Shown: in pieces, positions 1-12,500 of the stretch
How positions within the stretch are numbered: position 1 is the stretch's first letter
Layout: every line of letters starts with the position of its first letter
Origin: Bryopsis sp. KO-2023
Taxonomy: Eukaryota; Chlorophyta; Ulvophyceae; Bryopsidales; Bryopsidaceae
Assembly: GCA_030272585.1 (NCBI GenBank)
Contig: BSYQ01000010.1
Coordinates: 1,426,001 to 1,490,000, forward strand
Direction: 5' to 3'
Length of the DNA: 64,000 nucleotides
The notes under the pieces: generated by a model
What the model was told of the DNA's origin: nothing
The model's database searches: none
The model's input: the letters and a program-made list of their open reading frames with translations, nothing else
Translations under genes and position numbers: made by a program

Positions 1-2
1 AT

Positions 3-3000
3 CATTTGACACTGTCGTCCAGCAAATCTTGGAGAGGACATGCTGAACCTGGCTCTGGGGTGGCAGGGATGGTACATGGCCAGACTTGTCTCGAGGAAAA
101 GATATCTTTGCCAATAATGCACTTGCGAAGTGTGAATCCCCATGTGTCGAGTGTTTTCGAAACATCGCTTGGACAAGGAAAGTGGAATCTACCCAAGCAG
201 TTTGGGCCAACTATGGGTGCACATTGCTGCGGTGTATCGGCGTTTGCTTTTCAGGGAACCAACGCCCACGTTATCATAGATACCCCGAAAGAGCCAAATT
301 TTAGTCACGAAGAGGTATCCAGCGTTTGGGAGCAAGAAAAGTTTGAGCTGACACCGCCATTGCATCCGTTTTGTGTAGATTTCAAACTCTCAAGTGAGAA
401 ACGGGTCCGGTTCAGAGGTCTTGTTGGTATGGCCCGCACTTCTTTTATCTGGGACCACGTGGTCGAAGGGAAGGTTTTGTTCCCCGCCGCCGGCTTTTTC
501 GAGTTTGCGCTGACATGTATGTCACTTGGGGTGAAAACTGAACGTATGCCTGGCTTGGGGCTCGTATCGATTCCATCACCTCTAGTGTTGCCCAAGGATG
601 GACATCAGTTTTCAACAGACATTGCGTGTGATATCGATCTCAATAAATCGAGCGTTGAGGTCACTTCCTCACAAAGCAAGGGAGTGGTGCACTTGGTAGG
701 GATATGCGTGAATGTGTTGGAGACCGAGAAAACAAATCGTTCCGCTCAAAGAAGTCGTTTTTCTTGGAGTCGAACAGCCTCAACGTTTTTGGAGACCGGA
801 CCACACTCGTGCACAATTGGAAACCTGAAATCTCCTCAGGGGATGGCTGAATTCCACAATCATCCAGCACTCTTGGACAGTAGTCTACAATTGGGAGCTG
901 TGGATAGTCTATTTGTTAAAAAATCGAAGAATTTGAGTATTCCAATTGGGCTGGAGATGATGTCCAGTTGTGGGGATGGTGTGGCTGTCCAATCAGCTCA
1001 TGTCTCCCAAAGAAATGCCGGCGAAAATTCCGTTGTTGCAGATTATATTCTGCAAGGAAATGGAATGTCGGGAGGGATGATAAGGGGTCTTAAGGCAAGA
1101 AGGTTCAAGGGGAAGGAGCAAAAGCCCCCCGTTGCAAATAGCAATGCTCAGGTCGTGTACGAGACCGTCATGCAAGCATATGAAACTCAAAATGAATCTA
1201 AGAATGTCCCACAGGCACAATTCCTTATGTGTCCAACCTCGGAGTACAGGGTTCCAGCCGCATTTTTATCTTCCCTACAAGAATACACACAAAATGATTG
1301 GGACTGCCCTCTCTCGATTTCGTCCAGCGGCCAGGAAAACGTGCACGTGGCTGCAACACTCTCTGCCATGACGAAATCCACCATAATGGAGATTCCTGGA
1401 CTGTCTGGGGGTATCCGAACTTCAGGATCATCAGAATTACCTGAAATTCACCCTTCGGCCGCCATACGTGTGGATGTTGGCACCGCAGAGACAACACCAG
1501 ATAGATTTGGATACCATGCCACAGGTTCTACTATGTACAGGCCAGCGTTGGTGCCCTCACTGACCAGAGAATTGGACGAATTCGTCCAATTGCTACCTCA
1601 GCCCCGTGGCACCATCGCTGGTCTCGTGCCAGTGAAGTTGGAAGACGCGTCACTTAATGCTGGAGAGATGATGGTCGCCGTCAAAGCTGTTGGGATCAAC
1701 TTCAGAGATGTTTTGAACATACTGGGCATGTATCCTGGCGACCCTGGCCCTCCTGGCGGCGATTGTGCCGGAATCGTTGTCGAATCGTGCTCGGAAATCG
1801 GTCCAAAGGAAGGAGACAGAGTCTTTGGTTTGGCTGGTGGCAGTCTCGGGACACACGTACCCACTGAGACTATGGCTGCTATGCCAGCGAACATGAGCTT
1901 CGAAGAAGCAGCGACTATCCCCACAGTGTTCATCACTGCTGATTTGGCGTTCAAGGCTGGTAGTGGAGTGAAGTCTTCTGACCGAGTTCTGGTTCACGCG
2001 GCTGCCGGTGGAGTCGGACTCGCCGCCCTACAAATGCTCCAAACTTTGGGAGCGAAAGCTTTTGCGACTGCTGGAGGGCCGAACAAACGCGCGCTTGTCA
2101 GGGGGCAAAGAGTGACGTCTGTTATGGGTTCCAGGGACACCCATTTCCTGGAAGATCTCGCTACTTTCGGGGGTGCTGATGTTGTTTTAAATTCCCTGAC
2201 CTCACCAGGAATGTTATCTGCAACGCTGGCAGGCTTGCGGGCAGGCGGCAGAATGATAGAAATATCGAAAAGGGACATTTGGAGCACTGCAAGGATCTTA
2301 TCAGAAAGGCACGATATCACATCCACCACTCTTGCTGTGGATTTCCTACCCCCCTTCACCATTCGAGAGTCGTTAGTCAGCTTGTCGAACTACTTTGCCC
2401 AGGGAGACTTGACTCCCCTCCCCTCTACAGTCCATGGACTGGGCTCTGTTGCATCAGCACTTCGACAATTATCGCTTGCTAGGCATATCGGCAAGATTGT
2501 CACTCGAAAGCCAGTCGAGCAATGCACGCTGGGCGACGCTCTCATCACAGGGGGATTCGGCAGTCTCGGTCTTCTTGTTGCGAATTGGCTGCTTGCGAAT
2601 GGGGCACGGGGAGTTCATTTACTGGGACGTGCACCTTCGAAGGGTGGAGCATCCATATTGAGGTCCCTTTATCGCAGTAGCCTGGGCAATGGTGCAATCC
2701 ACTTCCACCAGTGTGACGCCTCTTTTGCAGAAGACGTTCAAGTGTTGCTCCAATCAAACAAGGAAGTAGATGTGGTTCTTCATGCCGCCGGCGCTCTGTT
2801 CGACTCATCAATCAGAAACCAGTGCCCAAGTGGGATAAGGAAAGTAGCGGCCCCCAAGATCAATTTTCTAAATACGTTGAACGCCTTGAAGAATCTCGCA
2901 TGCACTCAGAAGCACGTGTTATTTTCGTCCGTGGCATCCCTGCTTGGCTCTTCTGGCCAAATGAATTATAGTGCAGCGAATTCAATTGTCGACAGTATGT

Positions 3001-3595
3001 CGCATGCCCTCGGACGACAAGGTATAGCGGCAACTAGCATACAATGGGGTGCTTGGGCGGGGGGCGGAATGGCACAACAGTCTGGAGCGGTTGCAGCGAA
3101 GATCGAGAGAATGGGGATGAATATGCTGGAACCTTCCAGAGGTCTGTGTGCGCTCCATGGTATCCTGAGCTCGAACAGAGCTGGACACTTGGCAGTTGTA
3201 CCTTTCGCTTGGGAAAAATTCATGAGCCAAGAAAGAAACATGACGGCTTCAATGTTCTCGGAATTTAGTGACCACCGCACGGTGGTGAAACATGGATCTA
3301 TTTCTCGAAAAGAAGAAATGGAAAAGCTCAGCTCCGCCAAGATTGGAGCATCTATATCCAAACTGGATGTGTTCAATATTGTGCAAGAGACAATAGTCTC
3401 AGTACTGGGATCTTCGATTGCAATTGATGAGCCGTTGATGGCGGCAGGCTTGGATTCACTGGGGTCAGTGGAATTTCGAAACGATCTTGAAAAGAAGCTC
3501 GGTATCCAACTGCCAAGCACACTCGTGTTTGATTACCCAACTGCATCTGCCATTTCGGCTTTTGTAACAGAAAAGTTGGGCGTTTCGACAACCTC
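3..3595 (+). other. PKS module M1: (KS)-DH-ER-KR-ACP, KS truncated by window edge
   Basis: Only the KS C-terminus is present: the Lys/His motif KSWRGH near the left edge and GTNAH near 255. DH (about 420-1110) has the catalytic His in HxxxGxxxxP (codon 456) and the Asp motif HPALLDSSLQ near 861. ER (about 1590-2510) has the NADPH loop HAAAGGVGLAA near 1998. KR (about 2525-3215) has TGGFGSLG and the Ser/Tyr/Asn set in FSSVASLLGSSGQMNYSAAN. The ACP phosphopantetheine Ser is codon 3456 in GLDSLG. All reductive domains look intact, so a fully saturated beta-carbon is expected. Confidence 0.9.
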
Positions 3596-6500
3596 CAACA
3601 AGGAAGTAAAGGATACTCCCCCACATGAAAAAGCTTTTGGATCAGAAAGTTGCTTGATGGCAATAATAGGTCAAGCAAGTAGGATTTCAAATAACTGTTT
3701 TGCTTTGAACACACCTTTGGATGCTTCTCGAACTGTACCACTAGAACGCTGGAATGTGGAGGAGAATCGTCAGTTGTTCGAAGGGTTATCTGTGAGATTC
3801 GGCGTATACTTAGATAACGTGGCCTGCTTTGACGCCAAGTCATTCGGAATCCCAGAGCAAGAGGCCTACCTGCTGGATCCCCAGCAGCGCTTGCTGTTGG
3901 AATGTGTCTGGGAAGCAATGCAACCTGGGAATCGCGATAAAAAAACACCTTTTAGCTATGAATGCGGTGTGTATGTTGGGGCGTCCTCCCAAGACTATGG
4001 AAAAATCGTGGCAAGGCATTTGCCTGGCGTCAGTGCATACAACGCGACGGCATCCACACTCTCAGTGGCGTCAGGCAGAGTATCATATACGTTCGGCTTG
4101 AAGGGTCCTGCAGTGTCCGTTGATACGGCGTGCTCATCGTCCCTTGTGAGTTTGCATGCGGCTTTCAATGCAATAATGCTAGGGGAGTGCGAAATCGCCA
4201 CGAATTGTGGTGTGAATCTAGCACTCACACCAGATACGCCTGCAATGTTCAGCCGGGCGGGGATGCTGTCCATAGAAGGACGATGCAAGACTCTGGACAG
4301 CGGAGCAAATGGATATGTAAGGGCAGAGGCATGTGGCGTCCTCATGCTAACGGCAGCAGGAAACGCAGACCCTGCGGACACCATCAGTTATATCTGCGGA
4401 ACAGCAGTCAACCAGGACGGTCGATCCAGTAGCCTGACGGCGCCAAATGGTCCTTCTCAACAAAAAGTTATTCGTAGCGCTCTGGCAAGCACAGATACGG
4501 CGGGATCTCAAGTGTCATGCGTGTCCATGCATGGGACAGGGACAAGCTTAGGTGACCCTATCGAGGTTGGAGCTCTGGCGGCAGTTCTTGTTGAGAAGAG
4601 AGAAGCCAACGAGCCGCCACTCAGCTTGCACTCGAGCAAGTCATGGGTTGGGCACTCTGAACCTGGAGCTGGCGTCGTGGGAATTCTTCACGGCTTCAAC
4701 TCGTTGACCCGAGCACAGGTTCCACCCGTCATGCATTTGGCCACCCCCAATCCATATGTGATTGTGAACATGGGTAGCTCAGAGAATGCACGATTGTTGT
4801 GGAACTTGCCTCGGCAAGAAGCAGGATTCCCATCGCTGGACAAGCCCCAGCTTTGCGGAGTGAGCGCGTTTGCATTTCAAGGGACAAATGCCCACATCTT
4901 GCTAAAATCCAACGAGAAAATTCCTGCTCCCGAAATATCAACCAGGGAAACGTGGCAAAGAAAGAGGTTCTTTGTCGTTCCTCAGCTGTATCCATTTGCT
5001 ATGAGTGTAGGTATCAAAGGAAACTCGATTATTTCAGAGTGTAACCTGAACAAGGCCCAAACAGCCTTTATTCGGGATCACAGGGTGAATGGGAGGTGCC
5101 TCTTTCCGGGGGCGGGGTTTATGGAAATGGCAGCGTCGACTTTGGATGCCGTGGCAATGTCAGTTGCGGAAATATTCTTGTGTGATGGGGTCATTCCCGC
5201 TCCCGCGATTATGCCAAAAGAACAACAAAGCCTCCATTTGAAATGCGCTGTGGATACAAGCGGCTTAGTGCAGGTCTATTCCGGTGACGACGATAGTAAA
5301 TTGATACATCTGGAGGCTCAAAATATTCTTCTCCACAACTTCAGCCGTGCAGATGCAGCCTGTCATAAGCCCCACGAGCTAGACAAGGGTGGGCGTGCTC
5401 TTTCTTCCATTTTTACTCCCAGATTGGACAAACAGAATCCACTTGGGGTCAGTGAGTTGTTCTCAGAGTCCAGTGCGACATGGAAGATTGATCCAGCAGC
5501 TTTGGACAATGTACTTCAGCTGGGGGCTGTGGGAGCCAGGGCAGCAATGTCTTCAGAAGCAAATGTCCTGAGAGTTCCGACAGGGTTCAGCTCTCTTGTT
5601 GCACCTCCATCAGCTGATACGCCTTTTCATGAGAAGGCAGCCTTGGCAGAAATCGTCACTCCAGGAGTCACGAATGTATGGATGACTCGAGAATCCACAC
5701 AAATGGGGTGCCACATACTGGAGCTTGTCGGGAAAGCTATATCTGCTGATACTTCTAGACCTAAAGAGGTGACCAAAGATGAAGCCCTCTACCAAGTATC
5801 ATGGGCTGCTGAAACCGTCCACGAGAGGACCTCGATATCGTCTCAAACTGAAAAGTTCACTATCGAGGCTGCGGAGCATCTGTCTTCCACCCACCAGGCA
5901 AGCATGTCAATGACGCTGGCCAGGGGGCTCAGCAGAGCAGGGAATGTTATTGTCCACAATACTGGCTGTGAAGATGACGACTTGGTGGGAGGGGGTTGGC
6001 GGACATGTACGTCAGCAGCCTTGTTTGGCATGATGAAATCTCTTAATATTGAGAGTGGGTCAAGCAACGTCACCACAAGAATGGAAAGCCAGGTTGGAGT
6101 TCACAACAAGCACATTGAGCTCAGGCGTTCTGAATCTGAAGATCCCCACGGCAATTTTGGACAGTTCCTTGTTGGGGGTGTGAAATCGCTGCCAAAGTTG
6201 GAGCAGAGCTTGAGATCGGGACCGAGGGGGTCATTCCATCTTTCTCCACAGCCTCGTGGGGCTCTAACAAACTTGGTGCCCCTCCCTGTACATTCAAATT
6301 CCCTACTAGCTAAACAAATATCAGTTAAAGTGAAAGGTGTGGGAGTAAACTTCAGGGACGTTTTGAATATTCTTGGAATGTATCCTGGCGATCCTGGACA
6401 TCCTGGAGGCGATTGTTCGGGTATCGTTACCGAAACCATGCCGAGTTCTAAGTTCCGCCTGGGTGAACGTGTCTTTGGGCTTTCGTCTGGGTGCTTGGGA

Positions 6501-9500
6501 ACTCAAACACACACAACAGAGTTAAATATGGTACCTCTCCCAGGGTGCCTTTCCTTTGAAGAGGCAGCCACAATCCCAACTGTTTTCATCACTGTGGATT
6601 TGGCCTTCACTGCCACAACCACCATTTCTTCAAAGGACAGGGTTCTGGTGCATGCCTCCGCTGGGGGGGTTGGACTGGCGGCACTTCAAATGACAGCCGC
6701 TTTAGGGGCTGAAACGTTCGCCACAGCGGGGAGCCCCCACAAGAGAGTATTGGTCAGGTCATTAGGAGCCAAGCACGTTGCTTCATCGAGAGACTTCACT
6801 TTCGTGGATGATATTGCGGCTCGAGGCGGAGTTGACGTTGTTCTTAATTCGCTCACCTCGCCAGGAATGATTGGAGGCAGTGTGGCTGTTCTCAAGATAG
6901 GTGGCCGAATCGTCGAAATTTCCAAAAGGGACATATGGAGCACCAGGCGTCTTCTGTCGGAACGGCCAGATGTCTCGTTGAACAAAATTGCCGTCGATTT
7001 CTTGCCGCCGCAGTCAGTAGGTGCTTCCTTGCAGAGAATATCGAGGCTGATCAGCAAAGGACTCTTGCAACCCTTGCCAAAAGTTGTGCACCGGCTTGAT
7101 TCCGTGGTTTCAGCCCTGAGGCAAATGTCCCAGGCCCGACACGTAGGCAAAATTGTTGTCAATGTACCAGAAAACAAGATTGGAGAAGATGGGGCGGCGT
7201 TGATCACTGGTGGATTCGGGAATCTGGGATGCGTTCTTGCAAACTGGTTAGCAAGATGTGGTGCAAAGCATATCGTTCTGGTTGGGAGGAATTCAAAAGT
7301 GAAGCGTGGTAACAAAGACCTCGGAAAGCTTCACTCATCAGAGAACCTCGTTCCAATGACCCTCTTTCAAGCCGATATCAGCAGCACACCTGACATTGAG
7401 GATATTTTCCAAGGGTTTCTGGCTGCGAATGGTTTATCGCTCTCCTCCATATTTCATGCAAGCGGCGTGTTGCGGGATGGTCTGTTAGGGCAACTCCCTG
7501 TTGAATCTCTGCGACAAGTGTTTGCTCCAAAAGTTCGTGCCGCCGAGCTGCTGCAAGACTTCACGGAGCTGCATTCCACTGGGCAACAAGTACTCTTTTC
7601 CTCCGTGGCCTCTCTTCTGGGTTCTGCTGGTCAGACAAACTACAGTGCAGCCAATTCTGCCCTGGATTATATGGCCAGACGGCTCCAAAATCAAGGATCC
7701 CGTGCAGTTAGCATTCAATGGGGTGCTTGGGCTGGCGCAGGAATGGCGGCTCAGGACAAGAGCACTGCCAGGCGTGTCGAACGCTTGGGAATGAGGCTGT
7801 TGCAGCCTGAGGAAGCTATTTCTGCTCTTGGTGACATTCTCATAAACTTGAACGGTTGTGAAGCTTGTTGCCCAGTTGTCTCAGCAATTCCATTCAAGTG
7901 GGACAATATGAAGCGTCGTTATACGACTGTGCCCCACCTTTTCTCCGAATTTGTTACCAAACTCGAAAACAGAAAAGAGAATGACCACCAGCAAAGAGAC
8001 GCCAGTAGGAACCTCTCTTCGGATAAAAAGCAGCGAATTGCTAGTGAGACGTTGCTTCCAGAGATCGAGAGTGTAGTTGAAAGCCTTATTGGGAGCAGAT
8101 TGGACATTAATGAACCTTTGATGGCGGCCGGTCTGGATTCATTGGGAGCAACAGAACTGAGGAACTCACTGTCGAATAAATTAGGAATGGAGCTTCCTGC
8201 TACTCTTGTTTTTGACTATCCCTCAATCCAAGCCATAGCGACATTCGTCTTGGGGCTAATTAATCATGACCATCCCCAGATGTCCCAGGATGTCAATGAA
8301 CTACTGCCCCAAACCTCTAGTAGCATGCATGCCTTGGCAGTCACTGCCATGGCGAGTCGACTTCCATTTACCTCACGAGATACTCTCGACGCAGCAGATG
8401 GACCCGCTCAGATTCCTTTGGATCGTTGGGACGTTGATGTCCAGAGCAAAGTCTATGGGGAGTCTCAAATTCGTTTCGGGAGCTTTCTTCGGCAGGTCGA
8501 GTACTTTGACGCAGCGGCGTTCGGTGTCGCAACTCCTGAAGCATCCATCATGGACCCCCAACAGCGAATGTTGCTGGAGACTGTGGGAGAGGCCTTATCA
8601 ACGATCGAACAGGATAATCAAAGCTTTGGCGTGTTTGTGGGAGTATCCTCCATGGACTACACCAAACTGTGTTCCAAATTCTCTGTGGGGCTCACACCCT
8701 TCAATGCCACCAGCGGCGCCCTGAGTGTCACCTCTGGTAGAATATCTTACACATTTGGATTCAAGGGACCGGCATTGACCGTTGAAACGGCCTGTTCGTC
8801 GTCGCTAGTGAGTCTCCATGTGGCATTCTCTAACTTGCAGGGTGGCATGTGCCGCCAAGCTGCAAATTGCGGTGTAAACCTGATAATCACACCAGACACT
8901 CCTGCAACGTTCCTGAAAGCTGGGATGCTGTCGTCGGATGGAAGGTGCAAGACGCTCAGCAGTTCAGCGGACGGATACGGCCGAGCAGAGGCATGCTCAT
9001 CTATGATAATCTCAAATGGGGGAGACACCGCCCTTGACGATGCCCTGGCTTTTGTGAGTGGGACTGCTGTCAACCAAGATGGTCGATCAACGAACCTCAC
9101 AGCTCCGAACGGTCCATCGCAGCAAGATGTCATACGGAAAGCCCTCGCTGCTGCGAGTGTTATCCCTGAAGAAGTCAGTGGGATTTCAATGCACGGAACT
9201 GGGACCGGGCTTGGAGATCCAATCGAAGTGGGAGCTTTAGCCGGTGTTTTCGCTTCTCGGGATAGGGTCGCCCCCCTAAGTCTGCTTGGCAGCAAAGCAT
9301 CTGTGGGTCATTCTGAGCCAGCGGCTGGAGCAGTAGGAATCAAGTTTGCCGAATCAAGCATGTCCAGGAAAATCTCACAGGCCATCATGCACTTGATAGA
9401 CATTAATCCGTATGTTGCAAGTGCCATGAACACCTTTGGCTCAGATGGAGGGGTATGGAATGCACCTAGACAACTTGGAGCGCTACCATCCAGCACTCCA

Positions 9501-12500
9501 CCGCTGGTTTTCAACGTTTCTGCATTCGCATTTCAAGGTACAAATGCTGAAGTGGTTTTACAGGAGAAATTGGACATTCACAATTCCCAGCCACTTTCAC
9601 CAAAGACTGCTTGGTCCCGCAGTAGATGCTGGGTTCTTCCAACACATTGTCACCTGGTGGAGAGGTTCATAACTGGACAGAAAAAGGCGACTTTCTGTGC
9701 TAATGTGAAAAAGGGGAGCCTAAGCTACGTTTTCGATCATCATGTAAACGGGAAAGCAATTTTCCCAGCGGCAGGATTTATTGAGATTGCTGTGGGTTCT
9801 CTGCAAACCCTCAAAACCACTCAGCCCAAGGCGGCAATAATGGATGCTGTTATCCCTTTTCCGTTGATCATGCATCCCTCCGAATCTACGATAATACTGT
9901 GCTCCGCTGATCTCAACAGCGGACAAATCAGCATATCATCCGGCGGCCATTCGGAGCACTTCCGTGCGATTGCTTCTTTGCTTCTGAATGAGGAGGACTC
10001 AGCACAACGTACCAGCGAGGTTTTACCTGCATATAAGGCACTACCATTTTCAGCCAGTGCGGTCCTTCCAAACCACCTGCCCAACACATCCTTTATCCAT
10101 ACAAGATCAGAAAGCGTGACTCAGGGGGCCGTCGGTACCTGTCCTTTGGATTGTTGCTTCCAATTGGGAGCTGTGAAAGGAAGTGGTGATCACAATGAAG
10201 AGATGAGAGTCCCAGCTTCCGTAGTGGCGATACTGATGTCGTTGGAAAATATCGATGATTGGATTCAGGCTAGCGCAACACCCAAGCACAGATCGAACAC
10301 CGAGTCTGTTTGCGAGTACTCGCTGTATCTCCAAAGTGGACAGCTGCTATCAAAAGTTACAGATCTAACTGCGAAATCCCTCATACCCTCAAAGAACATG
10401 GCAAACTCTGCAGGAGTTTTAGCCAACTGTGAGGATATCACGTACGAGATTGAGTGGTTAGGCCAGGCACCAGCCGTACGCCGTCAATCAGCCAGTCAGC
10501 GTCTGCAATTAGAAACAGTAGGACCCACGGACGCCGCTGCTGTTGGAATCTCTCTGCTGCAGCGTGCTGAGCAAACAGGCGTTGGAGTGAAAATGGTATC
10601 GTCTGGTAGATTGGGTAGCAGGGGTGGAGAAATTGCAGCTGTTCATGATGGATTTGATCAGGATATTCTATGGGGAGCTTTAAAATCGGCAGCTCAGGAG
10701 TTGCCTGCGACTGGCTTCGCCACTATCGATGCCGATCCTTACGAGCCCCGTCCAAACGCTTCCAAAACGTTTGAATTTGGAGATGTGTCCAGCGGAATTG
10801 ACGGTATCGATGGATACATTGAAAAAGGCGGCCTTGGTATTGCCCCTTGTATCATGAAGACCGTGTCGACTTCCTTGCACGGACCATGCCAAATACTTCC
10901 CCAGCCAAGGGGGGCACTGCAGAACCTTACCCCAATGCCAGTCTCTACTGACGTTGCTCGAAGGGGGGAAGTTTTGATTGCAGTAAAGAGCGTAGGAATT
11001 AACTTTCGCGACGTCCTTAACGTATTGGGAATGTATCCTGGAGACCCAGGGCCTCCCGGTGGAGATTGTTCAGGCACTGTAGTCAGTGCGGAATTTGCAT
11101 CTGGGCTGCGAGTTGGAGAGAGCGTGTTCGGACTTGCAAGTGGCAGCTTAGGGACCCACGTGCGATGCCCCAGCCCAGCAGTTGTTCCAATGCCAGCAAA
11201 TTTGACATTCGAAGAAGCCGCCACAACACCCACTGTGTTTATTACTGCGGACCTGGCCTTGAACGTTTCGGCAAGCATGAAGAAAAGCGACAAGGTTCTT
11301 ATCCACGCCGCGGCTGGCGGCGTAGGACTGGCCTCCATGCAGATGATTTTGGCATCTGGGGCAACTGCATATGCTACAGCAGGCAGTCCCACAAAACGAG
11401 GGCTGCTCAGATCTTTGGGTGTGCTTCATGTTGCTAGTTCACGTGACAGTTTGTTCGTGGAGGATATTCTTACAGCAGGAGGGGTGGACATTGCTCTGAA
11501 TTCCTTGACGTCAACTGGGATGGTTGCTGCAACAGCAGCAGTTCTGAAATCGGGGGGAAAATTGGTGGAAATATCGAAAAGAGACATTTGGAGCGTGAAC
11601 TCTTTCGGCACGGAGAGGGCCGATGTTTCGTTCAACACTCTTGCTGTGGACTTTATCCCTCCAGGCGTCGTGAATAGTCTGCTGAACAAGCTCTCAGCCA
11701 AGTTGTCCAAGAATGTTTTGAGGCCCTTGCCTGGCGTTATACACAGCTTATCGTCAGTGGTTGCTGCGTTCCGCCAAATGTCGCAAGCGCGGCATATCGG
11801 GAAGATAGTGGTCAAGAAACAAATCCCCGATCAACTGGAACAAGAGGGCAAAATTGTCATTTCCGGAGGGTTGGGGAGCCTCGGACTACTGTTTGCAGAG
11901 TGGCTGTGTAAAAATCGCTCCACCAGTATTGAGCTTCTGAGCAGGACGGGGAAAACACGAAAATACAACAATCTATTGCACACCAACGCTCAAATCGCAA
12001 TCACAAGATGCGATGTCGGTGCCACGGAAGACTTGGAAGCGATCTGCAACGCTTCTCAAGAAGCTCGAGTGAAAGCGATCGTGCATGCCAGTGGGGTTTT
12101 GGCTGATGCAACCATCAAAAACCAGTCGCTCGAAGGAATTCGGAGGGTGTTCGCTGCAAAGGTGGCTCCTCTTGGCATCTGGAATAAATCTATCTTTTCT
12201 GCAAGTCCTCAAGCCGATCAAATCCTCTTCTCTTCTATCGCTTCACTCCTTGGCTCCCCAGGGCAAAGTAACTACAGCGCAGCGAACGCGGCACTGGACG
12301 CGCGCGCCCTCCAAGCCGAAAACAGAGGATCTGTCACCACAACAATTCAGTGGGGGGCGTGGTCTGGGGCTGGTAAGTTGCCTCACATATGCTATGCCTA
12401 AATAAGTCCTCATTTTCAAGATTTTTTTTTTTTCATTTTCATTTTCATTTTCTTTTGCCTTGCTTCTCCGTAGGAATGGCTACGCAAGATAAGAACACAG

